NCBI RefSeq assembly: GCF_001984195.1
Contig: NZ_MTQN01000010.1
Location: 310,001-374,000, forward strand
Direction of reading: 5' to 3'
DNA length: 64,000 nt
Source: Kribbella sp. ALI-6-A
GTDB taxonomy: Bacteria; Actinomycetota; Actinomycetes; Propionibacteriales; Kribbellaceae
Shown: one piece after another, positions 34,386-42,304 of the stretch
Layout of the letters: each line of letters opens with the position of its first letter
Position numbering within the stretch: the first letter of the stretch is position 1
Translations under genes and position numbers: made by a program
Notes under the pieces: generated by a model
The model's database searches: none
Seen by the model: the letters and a program-made list of their open reading frames with translations, nothing else
Told to the model about the DNA's origin: nothing

Positions 34386-35774
34386 ATGAGTGAGGCAGGG
34401 CTACAGCAGGCACAGGACAAGATGCGGGCGGCCGGCGCGGCCGAGGTGGCGATCAACGTCTTCTCGCACTACTACCGGCTGCTCGAGGCGGGTCAGCAGG
34501 GCACGATCCGCGAGGACGAGATCGAGCCGGTGGGTGACCTGCCGCACCTGGACCACCTGGACACCGACGCCGAGGCGATGCGCGCGGCGCTCGCCGAGAC
34601 CGTGGTGATCAAGCTCAACGGCGGCCTGGGCACCTCGATGGGCGTCACCGGGCCGAAGTCGGCGCTGCCGGTCAAGGACGGCCTGAGCTTCCTCGACATC
34701 ATCGCCCGCCAGATCCTCAGCACCCGCAAGCAGTACGACGTACCGCTGCCGCTGGTGCTGATGAACTCGTTCCGCACCAAGGACGAGTCCCTGGCCGTGC
34801 TCAGCCAGTACGCCGATCTGCCGGTCGACGGGCTCCCGCTGGACTTCCAGCAGAACATGGAGCCCAAGCTGCTCGCCGACGACCTCACGCCGGTCGAGTG
34901 GCCGGACGACCCCGAGCTGGCCTGGTGCCCGCCGGGTCACGGCGACCTGTTCACCGCGCTGGTCGCGTCCGGCACGCTGGACAAGCTGCGCGAGCAGGGG
35001 TTCCGGCACGCGTTCATCTCCAACGCCGACAACCTCGGCGCCACCCCGGACGGCCGGATCGCCGCCTGGATGGCCGAGCACGACGTCCCGTTCGGCATGG
35101 AGGTCTGCCGCCGGACCCGCTCGGACCGCAAGGGCGGGCACGTCGCGGTGCGCAAGTCCGACGGCCGGCTGATCCTGCGCGACAGCGCGCAGGTGCACGC
35201 CGACGACAACGCGTCGTTCCAGGACATCACCCGGCACAAGACCTTCAACACCAACAACCTGTGGATCGACCTGGACCGGCTGGCCGAGCTGATGGCCGGC
35301 CACGACGGCGTGCTCGGGCTGCCGATCATCGTGAACCGCAAGACCGTCGACCCGGCCGACCCGAACTCGCCGAAGGTGATCCAGCTGGAGACCGGCATGG
35401 GCACCGCGATCGAGACCTTCGAAGGGTCGCAGGCGGTGCTGGTGGACCGCAGCCGGTTCAAGCCGGTGAAGACCACCAACGACCTGCTGGTGCTGCGCTC
35501 GGACGTCTACGACCTCGACGACTCCGGCGACCTGACCACCACGCACGAGGGCGACGAGCCGTACGTCGACCTGGACCCGGAACATTTCAAGATCCTGGCC
35601 GACTTCGAGGCACGGTTCCCGGCCGGGCCGCCGTCGCTGGTCCGGGCCGACCGGCTGGAGGTCCGCGGCGACGTTGCCTTCGGCAAGGACGTCGTGGTGG
35701 TCGGCGAGGTCGAGGTGAGCGCGCCGGACGGCGAGCGGCTGGAGATCGCCGACGGGACCGAGCTGCGCGGCTGA
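34386..35774 (+). CDS. UTP--glucose-1-phosphate uridylyltransferase (UGPase, eukaryote-like)
   Basis: 462 aa. Makes UDP-glucose from UTP and glucose 1-phosphate. Nucleotide loop KLNGGLGTSMGVTGPKS (about 77-93), substrate motifs NADNLG and the TNNLW segment, and a C-terminal left-handed beta-helix-like end (VVVVGEVEVSAPDGERLEI). It is of the UGP2-like rather than short GalU type. Leaderless ATG. Followed by a GNAT gene after 7 bases. Cell-envelope precursor supply fits the division-related genes downstream. Confidence 0.92.
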   Translation: MSEAGLQQAQDKMRAAGAAEVAINVFSHYYRLLEAGQQGTIREDEIEPVGDLPHLDHLDTDAEAMRAALAETVVIKLNGGLGTSMGVTGPKSALPVKDGLSFLDIIARQILSTRKQYDVPLPLVLMNSFRTKDESLAVLSQYADLPVDGLPLDFQQNMEPKLLADDLTPVEWPDDPELAWCPPGHGDLFTALVASGTLDKLREQGFRHAFISNADNLGATPDGRIAAWMAEHDVPFGMEVCRRTRSDRKGGHVAVRKSDGRLILRDSAQVHADDNASFQDITRHKTFNTNNLWIDLDRLAELMAGHDGVLGLPIIVNRKTVDPADPNSPKVIQLETGMGTAIETFEGSQAVLVDRSRFKPVKTTNDLLVLRSDVYDLDDSGDLTTTHEGDEPYVDLDPEHFKILADFEARFPAGPPSLVRADRLEVRGDVAFGKDVVVVGEVEVSAPDGERLEIADGTELRG

Positions 35775-35781
35775 GCCCTGA

Positions 35782-36261
35782 ATGGACGACCTGCTGATCC
35801 GGCCGATGGAGCCGTGGGACACCAACGAGGCGGCGGCGGTGTGGTGGGCCGCCCGGCACGCCGAGGGCTCGCAGCTGCCGCCGGCGATCCACACCGAGAC
35901 CGAGGTGCGGAAGTGGTTCAGCGACGTGCTGCTGCCGGACGGGCAGACCTGGGTGGCGCTGGACGACGGGCGGATCGTCGCCGTCCTGACGCTCGACGGC
36001 GACGACCTCGACCAGCTGTACGTCGACCCACCGTCCGCCGGCCAGGGGATCGGCTCGACGCTGGTCGACCTGGCCAAGGACCTGCGGCCCGGCGGTCTCG
36101 CTCTGTGGACGTTCCAGAGCAATCTGCGGGCCCAGGAGTTCTACCGCCGGCACGGCTTCACCGAAGTACGCCGTACCGACGGCAGCGCCAACGAGGAGCG
36201 GGCACCCGACGTGAGAATGGTCTGGGGCTCCCATCCCGAGCGACTAGAGTCAAGTGCGTGA
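35782..36261 (+). CDS. GNAT-family N-acetyltransferase
   Basis: 159 aa. Motif A DQLYVDPPSAGQGIGSTLVDLA (Gln-Gly-Ile-Gly loop, about 75-96) and motif B QSNLRAQEFYRRHGF. Acceptor unknown. ATG at 35782 lies 7 bases after the uridylyltransferase stop. Its stop overlaps the MoeA/Glp GTG by GTGA, and the promoter of that gene lies inside its last codons. Confidence 0.85.
   Translation: MDDLLIRPMEPWDTNEAAAVWWAARHAEGSQLPPAIHTETEVRKWFSDVLLPDGQTWVALDDGRIVAVLTLDGDDLDQLYVDPPSAGQGIGSTLVDLAKDLRPGGLALWTFQSNLRAQEFYRRHGFTEVRRTDGSANEERAPDVRMVWGSHPERLESSA
36245..36250 (+). promoter_or_regulatory. -10 box of MoeA/Glp gene inside upstream gene
   Basis: TAGAGT 7 bases before the GTG at 36258, within the end of the acetyltransferase gene; gives the gene its own leaderless transcript. 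Confidence 0.45.
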
Positions 36262-37484
36262 GACGGAGCGTTGACGAGCACCTGGAAGTGGTCCTGGGCA
36301 GGGTGCGGGCCCTGCCGCCGTTCGAGCAGCCGCTGATGGAGGCGCTCGGGCTGGTGCTCTGCGAGGACGTGGTGTCGGGTGTGAACCTGCCGGGCTTCGA
36401 CAACTCGGCCATGGACGGGTACGCCGTCCAGGTGGCCGACCTGGCCGGGGCGTCGCAGGAGCAGCCGGTCACGCTGCCGGTGGTCGGCGAGATCGCCGCG
36501 GGCCGGAGCGAGCCGATCGTGGTGACGCCGGGGACCTGCGTGCGGATCATGACCGGCGCACCGATGCCCCGCGGCGCCGACAGCGTCGTACCGGTCGAGT
36601 GGACCGACGGGGGAGCGGCGCAGGTCCGGATCGCCAAGCAGCCGGTCCTCGGTGCTTCGGTCCGGCGGTTCGGCGAGGACGTGAAGGCCGGCGACAAGGT
36701 GCTGGACGCCGACACCGTGCTGGGCCCGCGGCAGGTCGCCGTACTGGCTGCTGTCGGCCGGGCCCGGGTGAAGGTGCGTCCGCGGCCCCGAGTGGTCGTG
36801 GTGTCGACCGGTGCGGAGCTGCGCGAGCCCGGTACGCGGCTGGGCGAAGGGCAGATCTACGACTCGAACAGCTACACCCTGGCGGCCGCGGCCCGGCAGG
36901 CCGGCGCCGTGGTCTATCGGGTCGGCATCGTCGACGACGACCCGAAGAAGATCATGGACACGCTGTCCGACCAGCTGGTGCGGGCCGACCTGGTGGTCAC
37001 CTCCGGCGGCGTCAGCAAGGGCGTGTACGACGTGGTCAAGGAGGTGCTGACCAAGCTCGGCACCATCGACTTTCCCGAGGTCGCGATGCAGCCGGGCAAG
37101 CCGCAGGGCTTCGGCGTGATGGGCGACGACGAGGTGCCGATCTTCACTCTGCCGGGCAACCCGGTGTCGGCGTACGTGTCGTTCGAGGTGTTCGTCAGGC
37201 CCGCGCTGCGCAAGCTGATGGGGCAGATGCCGTACCGGCGGCCGACGGTGCGGGGCGTCAGCCTGGACGGGTTCAGCTCACCGGCCGGGAGGCGGCAGTT
37301 CGTCCGCGCCGCGGCCACCTCCGGCGACGAGGGGTGGATGGCCAGTACAGTCGGCGGGCACGGCTCACACCTGCTCGGCGGGCTGAGCCGCTCCAACGCC
37401 CTGATCGTGGTGCCCGAGGACGTCACGTCCGTCCGGGCCGGCGAGCAGGTCGAGCTCTGGCTGCTGGACGAGGAGACCGGATGA
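36258..37484 (+). CDS. MoeA-family protein; probable Glp (gephyrin-like division protein) or molybdopterin molybdenumtransferase
   Basis: 408 aa, full MoeA length: domains I-II (about 10-180, FDNSAMDGYAV; MTGAPMPRGADSVVPVE), MPT-binding domain III (about 185-325, VSTGAELREPG, DSNSYTL, TSGGVSKG, PGKPQGFG, LPGNPVS) and C-terminal domain IV. MoeA inserts molybdate into molybdopterin. In Corynebacterium a MoeA homologue (Glp) encoded between galU and rimJ, next to its membrane receptor GlpR, works in cell division; the same neighbours are here, so this copy may be Glp. Presence of MoaC and Mog downstream keeps a cofactor role open. Confidence 0.9.
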   Translation: MRRSVDEHLEVVLGRVRALPPFEQPLMEALGLVLCEDVVSGVNLPGFDNSAMDGYAVQVADLAGASQEQPVTLPVVGEIAAGRSEPIVVTPGTCVRIMTGAPMPRGADSVVPVEWTDGGAAQVRIAKQPVLGASVRRFGEDVKAGDKVLDADTVLGPRQVAVLAAVGRARVKVRPRPRVVVVSTGAELREPGTRLGEGQIYDSNSYTLAAAARQAGAVVYRVGIVDDDPKKIMDTLSDQLVRADLVVTSGGVSKGVYDVVKEVLTKLGTIDFPEVAMQPGKPQGFGVMGDDEVPIFTLPGNPVSAYVSFEVFVRPALRKLMGQMPYRRPTVRGVSLDGFSSPAGRRQFVRAAATSGDEGWMASTVGGHGSHLLGGLSRSNALIVVPEDVTSVRAGEQVELWLLDEETG

Positions 37485-37969
37485 CGCAGGACGTGGGCCC
37501 CGGCGGGCTGACCCATGTGGACGCGAGCGGTGCGGCCCGGATGGTCGACGTGTCGGACAAGGCCGAGTCCGCCCGGCGAGCTGTTGCCTCCGGCAAGGTC
37601 TATGTCTCGGCCGAGGTGGTCGAGGCGCTGCGCGGCGACGGCGTACCGAAGGGTGACGCGCTCGCGGTCGCCCGGATCGCCGGGATCATGGGCGCCAAGC
37701 GCACGCCCGACCTGGTGCCGCTGTGCCACCCGATCGCGGTGACCGGGGTCAAGGTCGCGCTCGAGGTGGACGACGACGCCGTACGGATCGAGGCCGTGGT
37801 GAAGACCACCGACCGGACCGGCGTCGAGATGGAGGCGCTGACCGCCGTCTGCGTCGCCGGGCTCGCGCTGATCGACATGGTGAAGGCGCTCGACCCGGCC
37901 GCCGTACTGTCCGACGTCCGGGTGGAGACCAAGGACGGCGGCAAGACCGGTCACTGGGAGCGCGCGTGA
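37481..37969 (+). CDS. moaC: Cyclic pyranopterin monophosphate synthase MoaC
   Basis: 162 aa. Second step of molybdopterin synthesis, converting the MoaA product to cyclic pyranopterin monophosphate. Signatures: MVDVSDKAESARRAVA, KRTPDLVPLCHPI and GVEMEALTAVCVAGLALIDM, with the catalytic Lys in VETKDGGKTGHW. ATG overlaps the MoeA/Glp stop (ATGA) and its own stop overlaps the next gene (GTGA), so the three are translationally coupled. Confidence 0.96.
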   Translation: MTQDVGPGGLTHVDASGAARMVDVSDKAESARRAVASGKVYVSAEVVEALRGDGVPKGDALAVARIAGIMGAKRTPDLVPLCHPIAVTGVKVALEVDDDAVRIEAVVKTTDRTGVEMEALTAVCVAGLALIDMVKALDPAAVLSDVRVETKDGGKTGHWERA

Positions 37970-38454
37970 GAGCCCTTGTCGTCAGCATCTCCAACCGCGC
38001 CGCCGCGGGGATCTACACCGACACCACCGGTCCGCTGATCGCGGAGCGGCTGGCTGCCTGGGGGTTCAGCGTCGACGGGCCGCAGGTGGTCCCGGACGGC
38101 GCACCGGTGGGCGAGGCGCTGCTGGCCGCGGTCGAGGCGTCGTACCAGGTGGTGGTGACGACGGGTGGCACCGGGATCTCGCCGACCGACGAGACGCCGG
38201 AGCGGACCGCCGGAGTGATCGAGAAGGAGATCCCCGGCATCGCTGAGGCCATCCGCGCCTACGGCATGGCGCAGGGAGTGCCGACGGCCGCGCTCTCGCG
38301 TGGTGTCGCCGGAGTGGCCGGCAAGACCGTCATCGTCAACCTGCCCGGCTCCCGTGGCGGAGTCAAGGACGGCCTGACCGTACTGGAGCCGCTGCTGCGG
38401 CACGCTGTCGAGCAGGTCGCCGGCGGTGACCATGTGCGCACGGACGACGACTGA
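37966..38454 (+). CDS. Molybdopterin adenylyltransferase-type protein (Mog/MoaB)
   Basis: 162 aa. MPT-binding fold: VVSISNRAAAGIYTDTTGPL, TTGGTGISPTDETPE and NLPGSRGGVKDGL. Adenylylates molybdopterin before molybdenum insertion. GTG at 37966 overlaps moaC stop; its own stop and the next ATG share the sequence TGATG. No moaA, moaD or moaE occurs in the window, so the rest of the pathway must lie elsewhere. Confidence 0.92.
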   Translation: MRALVVSISNRAAAGIYTDTTGPLIAERLAAWGFSVDGPQVVPDGAPVGEALLAAVEASYQVVVTTGGTGISPTDETPERTAGVIEKEIPGIAEAIRAYGMAQGVPTAALSRGVAGVAGKTVIVNLPGSRGGVKDGLTVLEPLLRHAVEQVAGGDHVRTDDD

Positions 38455-39071
38455 TGGCAGTCGTCCACTGGCCGGTGGAACTGCAGCACGGACAGGTCGG
38501 GCTGCGACCGCTGCGGGCTGGTGACGGCGCCGAGTGGAGTGCGGCCCGGCAGCGCAACCTGAGCTGGTTGCGGCCGTGGGACGCCACCCAACCGCCCGGA
38601 GCGGACGACGGAGCACGCACCTTCCGGGCGATGGCCCGGGACTGGAACCGGCAGGCCCGCTACGGGCGGATGCTGCCGTTCGTCATCACGTACGGCGGCG
38701 CGGCGGGCGCCGGAGCCCGGGCGAAGTGGCCGCTGGTCGGGCAACTGACCGTGTCCGGCATCACCTACGGCTCGGCCCGCTGGGCGAACCTCGGCTACTG
38801 GGTCGACGAACAGTACGCCGGTCGCGGGATCGTGCCGACGGCCGTCGCGCTGGCCGCCGACCACTGCTGGTTCACGCTCGGGCTGCACCGGCTCGAGGTC
38901 GCGATCCGCCCGGAGAACAAGGCGAGTCTGCGGGTGGTCGAGAAGCTCGGCTTCCGCTACGAAGGCGAGCGGCCGCGGTTCCTGCACATCGACGGCGACT
39001 GGCGCGACCACCGGATCTTCGCGCTCAACGCGGAGGAGGTCGGACCCGGTCTCGTGGCGCGGTTACCCTGA
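38454..39071 (+). CDS. RimJ-like GNAT acetyltransferase
   Basis: 205 aa. RimJ/RimL type fold with VGLRPLRAGDGAEWSAARQRN at the N-terminus, motif A GYWVDEQYAGRGIVPTAVAL (about 118-137) and motif B RPENKASLRVVEKLGFRYEG. Ribosomal-protein or other N-alpha acetylation is possible. Start overlaps the Mog gene stop by one base. Equivalent to rimJ between moeA/glp and glpR/sepX in other actinobacteria. Confidence 0.87.
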   Translation: MAVVHWPVELQHGQVGLRPLRAGDGAEWSAARQRNLSWLRPWDATQPPGADDGARTFRAMARDWNRQARYGRMLPFVITYGGAAGAGARAKWPLVGQLTVSGITYGSARWANLGYWVDEQYAGRGIVPTAVALAADHCWFTLGLHRLEVAIRPENKASLRVVEKLGFRYEGERPRFLHIDGDWRDHRIFALNAEEVGPGLVARLP

Positions 39072-39157
39072 TCACGCTGCGTGGTTGTTCACACCAGTCA
39101 CACGAGTCTTCTTGCGACACACCGTCCCACCTGCCCCACCTGACCCGTTCGGGGTCT

Positions 39158-39163
39158 TAGCGT
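39158..39163 (+). promoter_or_regulatory. -10 box (leaderless) of SepX/GlpR-like gene
   Basis: TAGCGT 6 bases before the ATG at 39170. Confidence 0.45.
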
Positions 39164-39169
39164 CGTCGC

Positions 39170-40042
39170 ATGGGGACGACAGGGCTGATCTATGTGGCGA
39201 TCGTCGCCGCGTGGGCTGCCTACCTCGTCCCGATGATGCTCAAGCGCAACGACGAGGCGAGCAGGCGCCGCTCGGCGGAGGCGTACTCGTCGTCGGCCGC
39301 GCGCGTGCTGTCGCGAGCCGACGGGACCCGCGCCCGGTACGTCGTACGGTCGCCGGGCACGGGAGTGACCACACCGGCCGGGACGACAGTGACCGGTACG
39401 TCGGCCCACGGCGCGATGGTCACCGCGACCGGGACACCAGTGGCCGAGCCGCCACCGCCTCGCTACATCCCCAACCGAGCCCGCCGGGTGGCCGCCATGC
39501 GCCGCCGGCGGGTCCTGTCGATCCTGACCCTGTCGCTGCTGTCGATGACGGCACTGGCCGGGCTCGGGATCCTGCTGTGGTGGAGCGTGTCGATCCCGGC
39601 GGTACTCATCGTCGCGTTCATCGTCCTGACCCGGGTGCAGCTGCGTCGTCAGGCTCGTGAGCGGGCCGCGCTGGTGGCCGCGCGACGTGCTCGGGCTGCC
39701 GCGCGTCACGACCGGGGGCCGGCGGTGGCTCCGCCGTCGTCGCCGGACAACGAACTGACCGTCGAGGTCCAGTTGCCGGTCGCCGAGCCGCCGGTGGTGA
39801 AGCCCGAGACCAAACCGATCTCCTCCGAAGGCCTGTGGGACCCGGTGCCGGTGACGCTGCCGACGTACGTGCTGAAGGAGAAGGCCCCCGACCGCACGGT
39901 CCGCACGATCAACCTGTCCGGCCCCGACGTCTTCTCCTCGGCCCGCATCGTCGAGCCCGAACCGACGGCCCCGCCGATCGTGCCCGACGAGGTCGCCGAA
40001 CCCGAGGTCGAACCGGAGATCAAGCGCGCCGTCGGCGACTGA
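39170..40042 (+). CDS. SepX/GlpR-like divisome membrane protein
   Basis: 290 aa. First transmembrane helix at the extreme N-terminus (about 4-24, TGLIYVAIVAAWAAYLVPMM) followed by LKRNDEASRRRSAEAYSSSARVL-like basic segment, a second hydrophobic pair (about 118-150) and a long disordered Pro/Glu-rich C-terminal half (about 180-290). This pattern matches SepX of Streptomyces and GlpR of Corynebacterium, membrane proteins that locate to the septum. Position after rimJ supports the call. Leaderless start, with a hairpin terminator after the stop. Confidence 0.85.
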   Translation: MGTTGLIYVAIVAAWAAYLVPMMLKRNDEASRRRSAEAYSSSAARVLSRADGTRARYVVRSPGTGVTTPAGTTVTGTSAHGAMVTATGTPVAEPPPPRYIPNRARRVAAMRRRRVLSILTLSLLSMTALAGLGILLWWSVSIPAVLIVAFIVLTRVQLRRQARERAALVAARRARAAARHDRGPAVAPPSSPDNELTVEVQLPVAEPPVVKPETKPISSEGLWDPVPVTLPTYVLKEKAPDRTVRTINLSGPDVFSSARIVEPEPTAPPIVPDEVAEPEVEPEIKRAVGD

Positions 40043-40061
40043 CACCGCCCACGGCACCCCC

Positions 40062-40088
40062 CTGCCCGTCGCTCCCAGCGGCGGGCAG
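40062..40088 (+). terminator. Hairpin terminator after SepX/GlpR-like gene
   Basis: 12-bp stem CTGCCCGTCGCT/AGCGGCGGGCAG with one G-T pair and CCC loop. Confidence 0.55.
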
Positions 40089-40152
40089 TCGTGTGTCCGC
40101 CGCCACCTCGCCACACCCCGAATCCGATTTCAGCTCCACCCCACCACCGTGT

Positions 40153-40158
40153 TAGAGT
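40153..40158 (+). promoter_or_regulatory. Probable -10 box of tRNA-Ala
   Basis: TAGAGT 36 bases before the mature tRNA 5' end; no clear -35. Confidence 0.35.
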
Positions 40159-40193
40159 TTCGCGGTCGCAAGGCACCACCGCGACGAAGATCT

Positions 40194-40269
<76 letters not shown>

Positions 40270-40277
40270 GGCAACAA

Positions 40278-40318
40278 AGAACCCGCAGGTCGTCCTGACC
40301 TGCGGGTTCTCGTATTTT
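40278..40318 (+). terminator. Intrinsic terminator of tRNA-Ala
   Basis: Perfect 13-14 bp stem AGAACCCGCAGGTC with GTCCT loop, followed by CGTATTTT. Confidence 0.8.
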
Positions 40319-40407
40319 CAACCGGTGCGAGCGGGGGACTGGCACAGCGTTGACTCCGACACTCGAATCCACTTGGCTACTTCACTGCTGGTGAGGATCT
40401 CCTCCAC
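40318..40407 (-). pseudogene. Truncated excisionase/MerR-like HTH fragment
   Basis: Reads VEEILTSSEVAKWIRVSEST, then LCQSPARTG and a stop. The first part is the usual opening of HTH_17 excisionase-family DNA-binding proteins, where a tryptophan-arginine wing (WR) would follow Gln; here it is Ser-Pro and the frame ends. It abuts the tRNA-Ala terminator, a typical integration point for mobile elements, so it may be the last remnant of one. No integrase or att repeat is visible. Confidence 0.5.
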
Positions 40408-40487
40408 CGTTTCCAGCTGGTCACCACCGACCACCAGGGTCGGCGGCAGGCGGACTCGCCCGGGCGGGTCGATGCTTGGCGAAGCGC

Positions 40488-41129
40488 CTAGGGGAGCCCG
40501 GCTTCGTACGCGGCGATCACGAGATGGACCCGGTCGCGAGCGCCCAACTTCGCCAGGATGCGGGCCACGTGTGTCTTGGCGGTCAGCGGGCTGACGACCA
40601 GTTCGTCCGCGATCTCCTGGTTGCTTCGGCCGGCGGCGACCAGCCGAAGCACCTCGCGTTCGCGCGCCGTCAGGCTGGCCAGCCGCTCCGGCGTAGGAGC
40701 GTCCGGGCGACTCAGTGCACGGGTGATGACCGCCCTGGTCGCGCCGGGCGACAGCAGCGACTCCCCCGCCGCGACAGTGCGGATGGCGTCCAGCAGCGCG
40801 TCCGGACGGGTGTCCTTGGGCAGGAATCCACACGCCCCCGCGCGAAGGCCCCGCAGTACGTTGGTGTCTGTCTCGAACGTGGTCAGGATCAGCACCTTGC
40901 TGCTCGATCCATCGGCAGCGAAGATCTGCCGGGTCGCCTCGATGCCGTCGGTGCTCGGCATCCTGATGTCCATCAAAACGACATCGGGGCGCAGGTCCCG
41001 GGTCAGCCTCACCGCCTCGTCGCCGGTGCCGGCCTCGCCGACGACCTCCATGTCGTCAGCGGAGTTGACCAGCAGCGCGAACGCGCCGCGTACCAGGGCC
41101 TGGTCGTCGGCGAGCAGGACCCGGATCAC
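40488..41129 (-). CDS. NarL/LuxR-family response regulator
   Basis: 213 aa. Receiver domain (1-120) with Asp8-Asp9 acid pocket, phosphoacceptor Asp54 in VLMDIRMP, and Lys near 104 (GFLPKD); LuxR helix-turn-helix about 148-205 (LTAREREVLRLVAAGRSNQEIADEL). Partner of the histidine kinase whose stop overlaps its ATG by 4 bases. Probably controls the MMPL-kinase-regulator operon. Confidence 0.93.
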   Translation of the reverse strand: MIRVLLADDQALVRGAFALLVNSADDMEVVGEAGTGDEAVRLTRDLRPDVVLMDIRMPSTDGIEATRQIFAADGSSSKVLILTTFETDTNVLRGLRAGACGFLPKDTRPDALLDAIRTVAAGESLLSPGATRAVITRALSRPDAPTPERLASLTAREREVLRLVAAGRSNQEIADELVVSPLTAKTHVARILAKLGARDRVHLVIAAYEAGLP

Positions 41130-42301
41130 GACGGCACCCGCCAGATCTCCGGCAGCGGCAGGCTGGCCCGTACCTCGAATCCTCCGGACTCGCCCGGGCC
41201 GGCGGACAGTTCGCCGCCGACGGCCTGTGCTCGCCCTCTCATCCCGGCGATCCCGAAGCCGGCCGGCGTCACGGTTGAGCTCGGGCGCGCGGGCCCGTGA
41301 TCGATGACCGCGATCTGCAGCCGGCGGCCGTGCTGGCCGAGTCGGACGGTCGCGTGCTTGGCCGTCGAGTGTCGAATGACATTGGTGAGCGACTCCTGGA
41401 TGATCCGATAGGCCACGACGGACACCGTCGACGGTAACTCGTCCGGGAGCCCGTCAGCTTCCACGTCGACCCGGACATCAGCCGCCTCGGCCATCTCCAC
41501 CAGACGCTGCAGCTCGCCGAGGTGAGGCGCCGGCTCGGTTGGCTCCGCCTCGCCACCATGCAGCACGTCCAGAACGGCACGCAGCTCATGGAGTGTGGCT
41601 CGGCTCGTGTCCGACAGGTTGTGCAGCGTGCTGGACAGCTCCTGCAGCGACGCATCCCCGCGCGTCGGTAGCTGGTCGATCAGGTGCGCAGCGACGGACG
41701 CTTGGACGTTCGCGACCGCGAGGCCGTGCGCCAGGACGTCGTGCAGCTCGGCAGCGATCAGGACCCGCTCCTCGGCGACCCGCCGCTCGACCTCGTCGGC
41801 GCGCTCCTGCTCGACCCGCGCGGTGACGGCGGCCTTCCAGTTTTCATGGAAGCGGACCGCCAGCCCAGCGAAGAAGGCCATCAGCAGCCAACCGACGCCG
41901 AGCAGAGCATCGCCAGGTGCCCCCGACGCCTCGTCGGCGAGGACCGGCACGGTCACCGCGGCCACCGCCAGCAGGACGGCGGCGGCCCGCCGCGGTGGCG
42001 CGCTGTAGCGCGCCGCCGCGAACGCCGCCACAAGCGAGGCAGGCATCGTGGCCTCATGGGGATAGTCGAGGATGTGGTAAGGCGTCGACACGGCGAGGAC
42101 CGCGAGGACGACGAGGATCGGCCGGCGACGGCGAGCCAGCAACGGCGCCGACATCGCGCCCAGGAGCGCGATCGCCCACAGATCCACGCTGCGCTCGCCG
42201 TCGAAGTCGACCGCCTGGAGCGTGATCGCGACGACGACGCCGAGCACGAACGCCGCCGCCGCCAGCAGCCGATCGGCTACTGACGGACGGAGCGCCATCA
42301 T
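41126..42301 (-). CDS. HisKA_3 sensor histidine kinase
   Basis: 391 aa. Five to six membrane segments in the first 160 residues with short loops (intramembrane-sensing type), coiled linker, dimerisation/phosphoacceptor motif AAELHDVLAHGLAVANVQA (His near 188), and an HATPase domain (about 280-385, SLTNVIRHS, AGFGIAGMRGRAQAVGG). Signals to the adjacent NarL-type regulator. Start at 42301 (two consecutive ATGs), 3 bases after the MMPL stop. Confidence 0.92.
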   Translation of the reverse strand: MMALRPSVADRLLAAAAFVLGVVVAITLQAVDFDGERSVDLWAIALLGAMSAPLLARRRRPILVVLAVLAVSTPYHILDYPHEATMPASLVAAFAAARYSAPPRRAAAVLLAVAAVTVPVLADEASGAPGDALLGVGWLLMAFFAGLAVRFHENWKAAVTARVEQERADEVERRVAEERVLIAAELHDVLAHGLAVANVQASVAAHLIDQLPTRGDASLQELSSTLHNLSDTSRATLHELRAVLDVLHGGEAEPTEPAPHLGELQRLVEMAEAADVRVDVEADGLPDELPSTVSVVAYRIIQESLTNVIRHSTAKHATVRLGQHGRRLQIAVIDHGPARPSSTVTPAGFGIAGMRGRAQAVGGELSAGPGESGGFEVRASLPLPEIWRVPS

Positions 42302-42304
42302 CGT

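Noticed and set aside
34401..36122. 573-codon minus-strand frame
   Set aside because: Shadow of the uridylyltransferase and acetyltransferase genes.
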